64,000 bases of DNA from Bacillus solitudinis (GTDB lineage Bacteria; Bacillota; Bacilli; Bacillales; Bacillaceae_D). Positions within the stretch are counted from its first letter, which is position 1, and each line of letters opens with the position of its first letter. The notes under the pieces were generated by a model. It saw only the letters and a program-made list of their open reading frames with translations, was not told where the DNA came from and searched no databases. This document shows, in pieces, positions 54,048-64,000 of this stretch. The DNA lies in NCBI RefSeq assembly GCF_002797395.1, contig NZ_KZ454943.1, positions 2,486,211-2,550,210 of the forward strand, read 5' to 3'. Both the position numbers and the translations under genes were made by a program.

Positions 54048-54899
54048 ATGAAAAAAGTAGTTGTTACTGGAGGTAGTGGTCTACTTGGACCGAGTGTTGT
54101 TCGTGAGTTTGTAGAAAGAGGTTACGAAGTTGTTAACGCAGATATCAAACATCCACAGGAGGCATTATGTAAAACAGTAATTACGAACTTAGAGGATTTA
54201 GGAGAAGTACATGGAGTACTAGCTGGTGCTGATGCGGTTGTCCATCTAGCGGCCATACCTGTTGCTTATTCTCATCCAAATGAAGTGACATTTAGAAATA
54301 ATGTGCTAACAACGTATAATATCCTAGAAGCGGCTGCGAATCTTGGGATTAAAAAAGCAGTTATTTCGTCAAGTGAATCTTCATATGGAATCGTATTCTC
54401 AAAACAAGATTTAGAACCAACTTATGTGCCCGTCGATGAAGCCCATCCTCAGTTACCAGAAGATAGTTATGGTCTATCAAAAATTGTTAATGAGGAAACA
54501 GCCAAAATGATTAACCGCAGGACCGGAATGCAAGTTGTTTCAATGCGCTTAGGAAATGTCATCACTCCAGAAATGTATAAGAAATTTTCTAGCTTTGTAA
54601 AAGATCCTGAATTAAGAAAAACAATTTTATGGAGTTACATTGATTCAAGAGATGCTGCAGTGGCATTTCGGAAAGCTGTGGAAACAGATGGTCTTGGTGC
54701 AGTGGCTTTAAACATATCTGCAGATGATACAAGCATGGATATACCAAGTAAACAGCTTATGGAAGTTTGCTTTCCCAACGTAGCTTTTCGTCCAAACGAT
54801 TTAGGAGAATTTGAAACACTTCTATGCAATAAAAAGGCGAAAGAACTATTGAATTGGCAACCTGTTCATCAATGGAGAAACTATGTGAAGAACAAATAA
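54048..54899 (+). CDS. NAD-dependent epimerase/dehydratase (extended SDR), 283 aa
   Basis: Rossmann motif VVVTGGSGLLGPSVVREFVE, ADAVVHLAAIPVAYSHPNEV, SSSESSYGIVFS and the catalytic SYGLSKIVNEE (Tyr/Lys) define an extended SDR, as in UDP-sugar epimerases and uronate dehydrogenases. At 283 aa it is close to hexuronate dehydrogenase or short epimerase members; oxidation of galacturonate would suit the pectin theme but cannot be shown. It is divergent from the HxlR gene. Confidence 0.85.
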   Translation: MKKVVVTGGSGLLGPSVVREFVERGYEVVNADIKHPQEALCKTVITNLEDLGEVHGVLAGADAVVHLAAIPVAYSHPNEVTFRNNVLTTYNILEAAANLGIKKAVISSSESSYGIVFSKQDLEPTYVPVDEAHPQLPEDSYGLSKIVNEETAKMINRRTGMQVVSMRLGNVITPEMYKKFSSFVKDPELRKTILWSYIDSRDAAVAFRKAVETDGLGAVALNISADDTSMDIPSKQLMEVCFPNVAFRPNDLGEFETLLCNKKAKELLNWQPVHQWRNYVKNK

Positions 54900-54929
54900 C
54901 CCATGAAAAAAATGTTTAATATTTGGCAG

Positions 54930-54982
54930 CAGGTGTCTTAATAAGTCAAGAAATGCGACCTTTTGAGCACCTGTTTATTTTT
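54930..54982 (+). terminator. Weak terminator after the SDR gene
   Basis: CAGGTG/CACCTG stem with a 32-nt intervening loop, followed by TTTATTTTTC. The remaining bases to 55206 are AT-rich and only hold the promoter of the LacI-type gene. Confidence 0.4.
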
Positions 54983-55206
54983 CTAATGAATAGTGGAATG
55001 TTTAAATTTATAATTGTTTTTTGAACCCTAAAAAAGGACTTTCATTTAATTGGAAGTACATAATATTTACTTTTCTAGCAAGCTCTAAAATTAAAAGAAA
55101 ATGAAATAGACAATGGCCGAGGTCATATGTATAATTAAAAACTAAATATATATTTTATTATATACAAAATTGTTTTTAATCGTTGTATGCAAAGGAGGGA
55201 GAAAAA

Positions 55207-56196
55207 GTGAAGTTTACGATTAAGGATATTGCAAATCTATGTGGTGTTTCAGCTGGTACGGTGGATAGAGCGCTTAATAATCGAAAAGGGATTAGCGAGA
55301 AAACAAGAAAAAAAATCCTCAAAGTAGCAAACGAAATGAATTATCAGCCTGATTATATGGCTAGAAGTTTAGTAATGGGGAAGACGATGACTTTAGGTAT
55401 AGTTTTATTTGACCTTTACAATCGTTCTTTTGCGCAATTGATGAATGCAATTGAATTAAAAGCAAGAGAAAAAGGGTATTTTGTCTATATTACCTTAACC
55501 GATAAAAACCCTGAAAATGAAATAAAGTGTATTGACTATTTAGTTAATAGAAAAGTTGATGGTATTATTTTGTTTACGGTAAATAAAGGTCAGGAATTTG
55601 ATGATTATTTAAGTAAATTTAGTGTTCCAATTGTGACAATTTTCAATTATATTTCTGACAACTGGGAGTACGTGGGTATACAGGAAAGAGAGGCCATGAA
55701 AGAAGCAGTTGATTATATTGCTAGTCAAGATTATAAACAGCTTATATATATCAGTCCTCCGTTGGCTTATTTAGGAAAGAGAAATATCTATACACAAGAA
55801 GAACGTCTCCAAGGGTTTTTAGAAGGTGTTGAAAATACCAATTTAAGTAACGCCCCGGTTATTATCAAAAATAATGAATATATTAAAGAGCTAGAGTCCA
55901 TATCGTTTAGTAAAGTACAAAAGACAGCTATTGTGTGTTCGACAGATTTATATGCTTTGGAGGTAATGAATTTTTTAAAGGACAAAGGTTTAGATATACC
56001 GAGCGAAGTCGGTGTGATGGGATTTGATGATATTGATATGCTTAAATATATTACCCCTAGGTTAACGACTGTTAAATATCCAATTGTTGAAATTGGTGAA
56101 CGAGCAGTGGAGAGCCTTATTCATAAAATTGTTGAGGGAGAATATTTATCTACGCCGTTGCTAGATTATGAAATTATAAAAGGAGATTCCATTTAA
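55207..56196 (+). CDS. LacI-family regulator of the arabinose/arabinan genes, 329 aa
   Basis: GTG 55207 follows AAAGGAGGGAG. The N-terminal HTH (TIKDIANLCGVSAGTVDRAL) with hinge helix NEMNYQPDYMARSL is followed by a periplasmic-binding-like effector domain (TLGIVLFDLYNRSFAQLMNA, RKVDGIILF, CSTDLYALEVMNFLKDKG, GVMGFDDIDML). It lies directly upstream of the transporter/GH51 operon whose control region has three central-CG palindromes, the expected LacI-type operator form; a fourth lies before the second GH51 gene. Effector probably arabinose or an arabino-oligosaccharide. Functional counterpart of AraR, but without the GntR-type HTH. Confidence 0.9.
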   Translation: MKFTIKDIANLCGVSAGTVDRALNNRKGISEKTRKKILKVANEMNYQPDYMARSLVMGKTMTLGIVLFDLYNRSFAQLMNAIELKAREKGYFVYITLTDKNPENEIKCIDYLVNRKVDGIILFTVNKGQEFDDYLSKFSVPIVTIFNYISDNWEYVGIQEREAMKEAVDYIASQDYKQLIYISPPLAYLGKRNIYTQEERLQGFLEGVENTNLSNAPVIIKNNEYIKELESISFSKVQKTAIVCSTDLYALEVMNFLKDKGLDIPSEVGVMGFDDIDMLKYITPRLTTVKYPIVEIGERAVESLIHKIVEGEYLSTPLLDYEIIKGDSI

Positions 56197-56347
56197 TGTC
56201 AATAGGGGAATTTAAATTATGCTGTTGACGAATTTCTGTATGGGTGGTACTGTGTATATAACTTAATCAAAACGTTGTTGCTGCTTTCCATGTTCAGTCT
56301 TAATTTGATAGATTGTATATTGGCTAAGGAGTTTTTAATTCTTAATT

Positions 56348-56365
56348 ACCGTGTACGTACACGGT
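56348..56365. promoter_or_regulatory. Operator O1 of the arabinose regulon
   Basis: ACCGTGTACGTACACGGT, a perfect 18-bp palindrome with central CG. Confidence 0.8.
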
Positions 56366-56431
56366 TTAGGGGATATTAATAGAAGAAAATGACCGAAAGT
56401 TCGTTTTTTAGCTATTATTTTAAAGAGCATT

Positions 56432-56445
56432 TGTAAGCGCTGTCT
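56432..56445 (+). promoter_or_regulatory. Cre-like site of the arabinose operon
   Basis: TGTAAGCGCTGTCT matches 13 of 14 consensus positions; located between O1 and O2. Confidence 0.6.
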
Positions 56446-56484
56446 TTGATAGTGTCATAAAAAACGAAAATATATTTTAATTAT

Positions 56485-56502
56485 ACCGTGTACGAACACG
56501 AA
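56485..56502. promoter_or_regulatory. Operator O2 of the arabinose regulon
   Basis: ACCGTGTACGAACACGAA, near-copy of O1 overlapping a likely promoter (TTATAC). Confidence 0.75.
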
Positions 56503-56541
56503 TTACTAACTCTATGTTATACACCGTAATTTATTCTGAAA

Positions 56542-56559
56542 AACGTGTACGCACACGTA
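56542..56559. promoter_or_regulatory. Operator O3 of the arabinose regulon
   Basis: AACGTGTACGCACACGTA, third copy, 77 nt before the binding-protein gene. The rest of 56197-56635 has no gene. Confidence 0.75.
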
Positions 56560-56635
56560 TTTAAGGAGGTGATGGTAGGTTAGCGATGTTGTTTGAAGTT
56601 TTGCAATCTAATATTTTAGAAAGTAAGGGGGAGCA

Positions 56636-57970
56636 ATGATGAAAAGAGGTAGTTTGCTATTTTTTCTTATTAGTTTAATGATTATGGTGCTAACGGCTTG
56701 TGGTGGTGATAATGGAGGAAATTCAGAGGGTGCTGATGCTTCCGAAGTAATCGGTGGCGAAAATGAAGATGCAACAGAATTAACGTTTTGGACTTTCCAA
56801 GAGTTACACATAAACATTTTTAAGGATGCCGTTGCACGCTGGAATGAAGAATTTCCTGAGCGCCAGATTAAATTGAAGGCGGAAGCGTACCCTTACGATA
56901 ACATGCATAACAATCTTCTATTAGCCCTACAATCGGGAACGGGTGCACCAGATATTGTTGATATCGAACTTGGGCGTTTTCCAAACTATCTCCAAGGGGA
57001 ACCTCAATTACTACCGATGAATGACTATGTTGAACCGGTTAAGGATGAATTTATTGAATCGCGTTTTGACATTTATTCAAAAGATGGGACTTACTACGGA
57101 CTACCAACCCACGTAGGGGCAACAGTTGCTTACTATAATAAAGAGATTATGGATGCTGCAGGAGTTAATATTGATTCAATTATAACCTGGGATGATTATG
57201 TTGAAGCAGGGAAAAAAGTTGTTGAAAACACAGAAGCTACGATGGTTACTTTTGAAACGTCAGACTACTGGTCTTACTGGCCTCTTATTAGACAACAAGG
57301 TTCAGACTTCTTTGATGCAGATGGTGAAGTCACACTTGATAGTGAAATTAATATCAAAACGCTTGAGTTCATTAATAGTTTAGTTAATGAACACGAAATT
57401 GCTCAAATTGCTCCAGGTGGGGAGCACCATGCTGAAGAATATTATGGCTTCATGAATGACGGTGGTGCTGCTTCAATTCTTATGCCGATGTGGTATATGG
57501 GACGATTCACAGATTATATGCCAGACCTAGAGGGTAAAATGGTTATTCGCCCAATGCCTAAGTGGACAGAAGATGGTAACCGTTCTGCGGGTGCAGGTGG
57601 TACTGGTACTGCTGTTACTAACCAAACAGAACATCCAGATTTAGCAAAGGAATTCCTTGCTTACGCAAAGTTATCTAAGGAAGGCAACATTGCACTTTGG
57701 GAAATCATGGGCTTTGATCCACCAATGTGGACAGTTTGGGAAAGTGAAGAAATTAAAAAGGATAATAAATATTACCAATATTTTGGTACAGATATTTTTG
57801 ATACTTTACTCGAGGTTCGTGATGAAATTGATTCAATTAACATTACAGAAAAGAATCCACTTGTACAGCAAGAGTTGACTACAAACGTTTTAAATAATGT
57901 ATTAAGAACTCAATCGCAAACACCAGAAGAAGCGCTTAAACAAGCTGCAGAGGCAGTTCGTAATAATTAA
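56636..57970 (+). CDS. CUT1 sugar-binding lipoprotein, AraN-like, 444 aa
   Basis: Signal MKRGSLLFFLISLMIMVLTA followed by lipobox Cys (TACGGD), then a family 1 solute-binding fold (ELTFWTFQELHINIFKDAVA, LQSGTGAPDIVDIELGRFPN, GLPTHVGATVAYYNKEIMDA, SAGAGGTGTAVTNQTEHPDL). ATG 56636 and 56639 are both possible after AAGGGGGAG. Together with the two permeases it resembles AraNPQ, the arabino-oligosaccharide importer of B. subtilis; the linked GH51 enzymes support this. Three operators and a cre precede it. Confidence 0.9.
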   Translation: MMKRGSLLFFLISLMIMVLTACGGDNGGNSEGADASEVIGGENEDATELTFWTFQELHINIFKDAVARWNEEFPERQIKLKAEAYPYDNMHNNLLLALQSGTGAPDIVDIELGRFPNYLQGEPQLLPMNDYVEPVKDEFIESRFDIYSKDGTYYGLPTHVGATVAYYNKEIMDAAGVNIDSIITWDDYVEAGKKVVENTEATMVTFETSDYWSYWPLIRQQGSDFFDADGEVTLDSEINIKTLEFINSLVNEHEIAQIAPGGEHHAEEYYGFMNDGGAASILMPMWYMGRFTDYMPDLEGKMVIRPMPKWTEDGNRSAGAGGTGTAVTNQTEHPDLAKEFLAYAKLSKEGNIALWEIMGFDPPMWTVWESEEIKKDNKYYQYFGTDIFDTLLEVRDEIDSINITEKNPLVQQELTTNVLNNVLRTQSQTPEEALKQAAEAVRNN

Positions 57971-57989
57971 GGATGAACTTTGAAGGTAG

Positions 57990-58018
57990 ATAAGGTACAT
58001 AATTGATATGTACCTTAT
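57990..58018 (+). terminator. Hairpin after the AraN-like gene
   Basis: ATAAGGTACATA/TATGTACCTTAT, a perfect 12-bp stem with a 5-nt loop and no U-tract; likely mRNA 3'-end stabiliser or attenuator. Confidence 0.6.
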
Positions 58019-58066
58019 GACCATTCAATATGGGGATTAATTTGAAATAGAAAGGAGTAAATCACT

Positions 58067-58996
58067 ATGGAACCAGTTGTTACTACTAAAAAAAATAGTG
58101 TACCTAAGCGTCCAATAAGAGATTTACTTACGTCGAGGAAAATAGCACCGTACGTCTTTGTTTCACCGTTCATTATCTCATTCTTATTACTTTTTTTATA
58201 TCCTTTAATTAACGGTGTTGTTATGAGTTTTCAAAGTATTTTACCTGGTCAAATTTCATTTGTGGGTCTGAGCAATTATGAAAGGATTTTAAATCCAACC
58301 TTCTATAAAGCTCTATATAATACAACGGTCTACGTTATATTGACAACGGTAATTCTCACAATATTACCCATGGTTTTAGCTACTGTATTAAATTCAAAGT
58401 TGATACGTTTTTCAAATATTTTCAGAGCTGGATTATTCATACCAGCATTGACTTCAACGATTGTCGCCGGTGTAGTATTTCGATTAATGTTTGGGGAGTC
58501 AGATGCAGCACTTGCAAATACAGTTATTGGTTTCTTTGGAATTGACCCGGTTGAGTGGCGTTATGGTGCAGGTACAGGTATGTTTTTAATGGTTTTATTA
58601 TGTTCATGGAGATGGATGGGTGTAAACATTATTTACTTCATGGCGGGTCTAGCCAATATTTCAAAGGAATTATATGAGGCAGCAGATATCGATGGCGCAG
58701 GTATTTTTCAAAAGTTCTTCCATATAACTCTACCGTTATTAAAGCCCATAACGATTTACGTCGTAACAATCACTATTATTAATGGTTTCCGAATGTATGA
58801 AGAGGCTTATGTTTTCTGGCAAGATGGTTCACCTGGTAATATTGGATTAACAATAGTAGGGTATATTTATCAACAGGGTTTCCAAATGAATGATATGGGA
58901 TTTGGCTCTGCAATTGGTGTTGTGTTGATGGCTATTATCTTTATCATTAGCATCATTCAACTAAAATTTTTCGGGGCTTTGAAGAAGGAGGGATAA
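58067..58996 (+). CDS. CUT1 permease, AraP-like, 309 aa
   Basis: Six membrane helices (first at about 25-45, IAPYVFVSPFIISFLLLFLY) and the EAA loop YEAADIDGAGIFQKFFHITL. AAAGGAG precedes ATG. First channel subunit of the arabino-oligosaccharide importer; its stop is 3 nt before the next start. As in the CUT1 operon at 39.6 kb no ATPase gene is present, so an MsmX-type ATPase elsewhere is expected. Confidence 0.92.
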   Translation: MEPVVTTKKNSVPKRPIRDLLTSRKIAPYVFVSPFIISFLLLFLYPLINGVVMSFQSILPGQISFVGLSNYERILNPTFYKALYNTTVYVILTTVILTILPMVLATVLNSKLIRFSNIFRAGLFIPALTSTIVAGVVFRLMFGESDAALANTVIGFFGIDPVEWRYGAGTGMFLMVLLCSWRWMGVNIIYFMAGLANISKELYEAADIDGAGIFQKFFHITLPLLKPITIYVVTITIINGFRMYEEAYVFWQDGSPGNIGLTIVGYIYQQGFQMNDMGFGSAIGVVLMAIIFIISIIQLKFFGALKKEG

Positions 58997-58999
58997 ATA

Positions 59000-59833
59000 A
59001 TGAAACAAGGAAAATTACTATCAGTGTTCTTGACTGCAATTATTGCTATTATAGCACTTCTCGCTATTTTCCCGTTATTTTCTCTCATTATTTCTTCTCT
59101 GAGACCTTCATCTGAATTAATGAGAAACGGGATAACGCTATCAGTACCTTTTAGCCAACTAAATATTGACAATTATTTGTATATCTTTACCCAAGCCAGC
59201 AATTATTGGGGATGGTATGTAAATAGTATTATTATCTCGATACTATCAATTGTTCTATGCTTGTTTTTTTCTTCAATGGTTGGATATGCTTTAGCTGTTT
59301 ATGAATTTAAGGGAAGACAGTTTATCTTTATCCTAGTATTGTTGATTTTAATGGTTCCTTTTGAGATTTTAATGCTTCCACTGTATCGTTTGATGATTGG
59401 AATTGGCTTAATTGACACGTATCTAGCTGTTATTCTACCAACAATTGTTGCCCCGGTTGCTGTTTTCTTTTTCCGTCAGTATGCTGCAGGATTACCAAAG
59501 GAGTTAATGGAGTCAGCGCGTATTGATGGATGTACAGAGTATGGGATATTCTTTAAAATCATGTCTCCATTAATGCTTCCATCTTTTGCAGCAATGGCAA
59601 TTTTACAAGGTTTATCAAGCTGGAACAACTTCTTATGGCCATTGGTTGTCCTTCGTTCAAATAATATGTTTACGTTGCCAATTGGATTAGCTACATTGCT
59701 TACTCCATATGGTAATAACTATGACGTTTTGATTGCAGGGGCAGTTATGACTGTTCTACCTGTTATTATATTGTTCTTGTTTTTCCAACGTTTCTTTATT
59801 TCTGGCTTAACTGTTGGTGGGGTCAAAGGTTAA
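59000..59833 (+). CDS. CUT1 permease, AraQ-like, 277 aa
   Basis: Six membrane helices and EAA motif MESARIDGCTEYGIFFKIMS, ending FFISGLTVGGVKG as in MalG-type subunits. GAAGGAGGG precedes ATG inside the upstream gene's end. Second channel subunit. Confidence 0.92.
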   Translation: MKQGKLLSVFLTAIIAIIALLAIFPLFSLIISSLRPSSELMRNGITLSVPFSQLNIDNYLYIFTQASNYWGWYVNSIIISILSIVLCLFFSSMVGYALAVYEFKGRQFIFILVLLILMVPFEILMLPLYRLMIGIGLIDTYLAVILPTIVAPVAVFFFRQYAAGLPKELMESARIDGCTEYGIFFKIMSPLMLPSFAAMAILQGLSSWNNFLWPLVVLRSNNMFTLPIGLATLLTPYGNNYDVLIAGAVMTVLPVIILFLFFQRFFISGLTVGGVKG

Positions 59834-59854
59834 AATATTAAATGAGGTGAGAAT

Positions 59855-61342
59855 TTGAAGCATCAAGCAATATTAAATTCTGATATAGAAAAAGGAACGA
59901 TTAACAAAAACATTTATGGTCATTTTGCAGAGCATTTAGGAAGATGTATTTACGAAGGGATTTGGGTAGGAGAAGATTCTCCCATTCCAAACACAAAAGG
60001 AATTCGTAATGACGTTGTTGAAGCACTAAAGAACATTAATATCCCAGTTCTACGTTGGCCTGGTGGTTGCTTTGCCGATGAATACCATTGGAAAGATGGT
60101 ATAGGTCCAAGAGAAGATAGAAAAAGAATGGTAAACACTCATTGGGGCGGGGTTGTCGAGAACAATCATTTTGGAACACATGAATTTATGCAATTATGTG
60201 AATTACTAGCGTGCGAACCTTATATTTGTGGAAATGTTGGTAGTGGAACCGTTCAGGAAATGTCAGAGTGGGTTGAATATATGACATTTAAAGGTGAATC
60301 ACCAATGGCCAATTTACGCCGTGAAAACGGTAGAGAGGAAGCTTGGCCATTAACATACTTTGGAGTAGGTAATGAAAACTGGGGTTGTGGGGGGAACATG
60401 CGACCAGAGTATTATTCAGACCTCTACCGTCGCTATCAAACGTACGTACGAAATTATGATGGCAATAAAATTTATAAAATTGCTGGTGGAGCGAACGTTG
60501 ATGATTATAACTGGACTGAGGTTCTAATGAGAGAATCGGCTCGCTTTATGGATGGTCTAAGTCTCCATTATTATACGATTCCAGGTGACTTTTGGTTAGG
60601 GAAAGGTGCAGCAACTGGTTTTCCAGAGGACGAATGGTTTATCACAATGAAGAAAGCATTTCATATGGATGAGCTTATTCAAAAGCATAGTACAATCATG
60701 GATAAGTATGACCCAGAAAAACGAGTGGGCATGATAATTGATGAATGGGGAACTTGGTTTGATGTGGAACCCGGAACGAACCCAGGCTTCTTATATCAGC
60801 AAAATACAATTCGTGATGCATTAGTTGCAGGTATCCATTTTCATATTTTCCATGATCATTGTGTTCGTGTCCAGATGACAAATATCGCTCAAACAGTTAA
60901 TGTACTTCAGGCAATGCTTTTAACAGAAGGCGAAAAGATGATTCTTACACCAACCTATCACGTATTTGAAATGTTTAAAGTTCATCATGATGCAACGAAG
61001 GTAGAAGTAGACGTGCAAGCAGATACGTATGAGTATAACGGAGAAGCATTACCACAAGTAAGTGCATCTGCTTCGAAAAACTCCGAAGGAACCGTACATC
61101 TTAGTCTTTGCAATGTTGACCACAAAAGTGAAGCCAGTATTAATGTAAGTCTGCGTGGTCTTAACGTCGATGGGTTAAAGGCTTCTGGACGGATTCTGAC
61201 GGCAACGAGTTTAGATGCCCATAATACGTTTGAGGAAGAAAATAATGTTAAACCTGAAGATTTCCAGACATTCACTTTAGAAGGAGATATATTAGCAGTT
61301 ACATTGCCTGCGATGTCCGTTGTTGTTCTTGAATTAAGATAA
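59855..61342 (+). CDS. GH51 alpha-L-arabinofuranosidase, 495 aa
   Basis: Starts at TTG 59855 after GAGGTGAGA. Family motifs: [40 protein letters not shown], the acid/base Glu in [12 protein letters not shown], and the nucleophile Glu in [11 protein letters not shown]. It removes arabinofuranosyl residues from imported arabino-oligosaccharides; no signal peptide. It lies 21 nt after the permease gene, within the operator-controlled operon. A second GH51 of 500 aa is encoded at 62336; the two are clearly distinct subtypes (AbfA/Abf2-like). Confidence 0.94.
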   Translation: MKHQAILNSDIEKGTINKNIYGHFAEHLGRCIYEGIWVGEDSPIPNTKGIRNDVVEALKNINIPVLRWPGGCFADEYHWKDGIGPREDRKRMVNTHWGGVVENNHFGTHEFMQLCELLACEPYICGNVGSGTVQEMSEWVEYMTFKGESPMANLRRENGREEAWPLTYFGVGNENWGCGGNMRPEYYSDLYRRYQTYVRNYDGNKIYKIAGGANVDDYNWTEVLMRESARFMDGLSLHYYTIPGDFWLGKGAATGFPEDEWFITMKKAFHMDELIQKHSTIMDKYDPEKRVGMIIDEWGTWFDVEPGTNPGFLYQQNTIRDALVAGIHFHIFHDHCVRVQMTNIAQTVNVLQAMLLTEGEKMILTPTYHVFEMFKVHHDATKVEVDVQADTYEYNGEALPQVSASASKNSEGTVHLSLCNVDHKSEASINVSLRGLNVDGLKASGRILTATSLDAHNTFEEENNVKPEDFQTFTLEGDILAVTLPAMSVVVLELR

Positions 61343-61355
61343 GGAGGGGAAGTTC

Positions 61356-61628
61356 TTGGCATTCAATCATCAATGTAAAGGTTGCACAGGCGGGGTGTCA
61401 ATTTCATCTGATCCGGTTATCTATTATTCGGACCCTTTATTAGAAGATTCATCAGAGTTTGTGAATGAGAATGTCTTAAAAGAGCGACTTGATTTATGCT
61501 TAAACTGCACTTCTTTGCAGTATGGAACAACATGTATGCATTCAGGTGCCTTAGTTTCCTTTAGGGCAAAGCTAAAAAACAAGGGCTGTCCATTTCCTGG
61601 ATCGCCAAAATGGGAAAGTATAGTGTAA
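61356..61628 (+). CDS. Cys-rich small protein, DUF6171-like, 90 aa
   Basis: Eight cysteines are not all needed to see the pattern: HQCKGCTGG at the N-terminus, LDLCLNCTSLQYGTTCMHSG in the middle and NKGCPFPGSPKW near the end, a layout typical of a zinc- or metal-binding small protein (I recall it as DUF6171, with moderate certainty). GGAGGGG precedes the TTG start. It sits inside the arabinose operon between the first GH51 and the YesL-like gene. Function unknown; its presence in a sugar operon is unexplained. Confidence 0.7.
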   Translation: MAFNHQCKGCTGGVSISSDPVIYYSDPLLEDSSEFVNENVLKERLDLCLNCTSLQYGTTCMHSGALVSFRAKLKNKGCPFPGSPKWESIV

Positions 61629-61639
61629 GGAGGGAAATC

Positions 61640-62284
61640 ATGCAAACGAATGGACTTATGAGCAAACTGAATTCTATTTTATCCTGGGTAACAAAAATGG
61701 CTTATCTAAATGGGTTATGGTTGCTCTTTAGTATCATAGGGTTTGTCGTGATTGGTTTCTTTCCTGCGACTGTAGCCATGATGACAATTTGCCGAAAATG
61801 GTTAAATGGTGAGTCTGAATTTAAACTATTCCCAACCTTTTTATCGATTTATAAAGCCGAGCTACTATCTGCAAATTTACTAGGATGGATGTTTTCTAGT
61901 ATTGGCATTGTTCTTTACTTTAACTATCTTGTATTACAAGCAAGTCCGGACGTTAACATCGTTATGGTTGCTGCATTTTACGTCATTGTCTTTTTATACG
62001 TCCTGACTTCAACTCACTTTCTACCAATCTATGTACATTATCACGTATCACTCTTTACTTGTTTGAAAAATGCTTTCATAATGGGCTTAGTGAATGTTCA
62101 TATTTCAATAGCGATTGTTATTAGTCAATCGGCTTTTTACTACTTAATGTTTACTTACCCAGCAGGGGCATTATTTTTCTTAGGAAGTGTACTATCGATT
62201 ATTCAAATGTGGTTGGCTTTTCGTTCTTTTAATAGGATTGAAAAAAAATCTGCAACTCTTAGTACTAATAAAATATTGATATAG
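61640..62284 (+). CDS. YesL/DUF624-family membrane protein, 214 aa
   Basis: Start 61640 follows AAGGAGGG. Four to five membrane helices (LNGLWLLFSIIGFVVIGFFP, ATVAMMTICRKWLNG, VVMVAAFYVIVFLYVL region, SQSAFYYLMFTYPAGALFFL). The N-terminal pattern WxxxLNxLWLLFxxxGxxxxGxxPA is the DUF624 (YesL) signature. YesL-like genes commonly accompany carbohydrate ABC transporters and are thought to assist them; no biochemical role is known to me. Fourth gene after the permeases, with an operator following its stop. Confidence 0.85.
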   Translation: MQTNGLMSKLNSILSWVTKMAYLNGLWLLFSIIGFVVIGFFPATVAMMTICRKWLNGESEFKLFPTFLSIYKAELLSANLLGWMFSSIGIVLYFNYLVLQASPDVNIVMVAAFYVIVFLYVLTSTHFLPIYVHYHVSLFTCLKNAFIMGLVNVHISIAIVISQSAFYYLMFTYPAGALFFLGSVLSIIQMWLAFRSFNRIEKKSATLSTNKILI

Positions 62285-62299
62285 GAAAATCCAAAGATC

Positions 62300-62317
62300 T
62301 TCGTGTTCGTACACGTA
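62300..62317. promoter_or_regulatory. Operator O4 before the second GH51 gene
   Basis: TTCGTGTTCGTACACGTA, the same palindrome as at 56348, 56485 and 56542, 19 nt before ATG 62336. Confidence 0.75.
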
Positions 62318-62332
62318 TAGAAAGGAAGATAA

Positions 62333-63838
<1,506 letters not shown>

Positions 63839-63873
63839 AACCCCGGTTTCAAAAATATGATTAAAATTAACTT

Positions 63874-63922
63874 AGAAGAGAGTATCTTAAAAGGTGAAGA
63901 ACCTTTAGAGATACTCTCTTCT
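63874..63922 (+). terminator. Terminator of the arabinose operon
   Basis: AGAAGAGAGTATCT/AGATACTCTCTTCT outer stem with AAAGGT/ACCTTT inner stem; a long perfect palindrome without a clear T-run. Confidence 0.7.
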
Positions 63923-63992
63923 GCGTAGTGGTACTTTTTCTTTCATGAAACCTCGGGAGAATACATAACCTTTTAATAAGGATAGGAGGGAT

Positions 63993-64000
63993 ATGAGTGG
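63993..64000 (+). CDS. Possible start of a further gene cut by the window end
   Basis: AGGAGGG (63984-63990) is followed by ATG 63993 and GTG 63997; GTG would have the better distance. Only a few bases are visible, so nothing can be said of the product. Confidence 0.3.

Noticed and set aside
56197-56635. AraR-type control by a GntR/LacI hybrid
   Set aside because: The operators resemble AraR sites, but the adjacent regulator has a LacI-type HTH at its N-terminus.

Overview
The window looks like a chromosome segment of a low-GC, spore-forming Bacillaceae bacterium. The evidence is AT-rich DNA, strong AGGAGG-type ribosome sites, frequent TTG and GTG starts, an Sda-like sporulation checkpoint peptide, a DUF3934-type small protein, a Med-like protein, S-box (SAM-I) control, and CcpA-type cre sites. 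The gene content is dominated by uptake and breakdown of plant cell-wall polysaccharides (pectin/rhamnogalacturonan and arabinan). No rRNA, tRNA, CRISPR array or insertion sequence was recognised.

Layout. 1-5 kb is a compact mobile-element remnant: a c-di-GMP-I riboswitch ahead of a 105-aa protein, a LexA DNA-binding-domain-only protein with two SOS-like boxes in divergent promoters, small phage/ICE-type proteins, an XRE repressor, an FtsK/SpoIIIE-type ATPase and a pilin-like membrane protein. No relaxase, replication protein or integrase is visible. 5-15 kb is a pectin block: an AraC regulator, an SGNH esterase with SLH-like repeats, two paralogous solute-binding lipoproteins, a cytoplasmic pectinesterase and a second AraC regulator. 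A 133-nt leader is duplicated in front of the first two structural genes. 15-25 kb holds an M20 peptidase/ATP-grasp pair, a DUF3934 protein, an ECF sigma factor with an anti-sigma-like protein carrying two F5/8 C (discoidin) domains, truA, a TPR-like protein, an amidohydrolase and a broken AraC gene. 25-27 kb is a GH43 arabinanase interrupted by one frameshift. 27-38 kb has a glycolipid-type glycosyltransferase, polyphosphate kinase with a response regulator, a PL11 rhamnogalacturonan lyase, an Fpg-type glycosylase and a Med/BMP-like protein paired with a histidine kinase. 39-48 kb is a sugar operon (CUT1 transporter, YesM/YesN-like two-component system, ThuA-like protein, Gfo/Idh/MocA oxidoreductase). 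49-53.5 kb is a ribose-type (CUT2) ABC transporter behind a SAM-I riboswitch. 55-64 kb is an arabinose/arabinan regulon: LacI regulator, CUT1 transporter, two GH51 arabinofuranosidases, a Cys-rich small protein and a YesL-like protein, with four matching palindromic operators.

How it fits together. Lipoproteins and permeases would import oligosaccharides. Cytoplasmic PL11, pectinesterase, SGNH esterase and GH51 enzymes would finish them off. Cre-like sites before several of these genes suggest CcpA repression, with AraC, LacI and two-component regulators giving substrate specificity. The discoidin anti-sigma pair may sense polymers outside the cell. Modular palindromic repeats lie at the ends of many genes, and many of them should work as terminators. 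Family names come from reading motifs in the translations; no database search was run.
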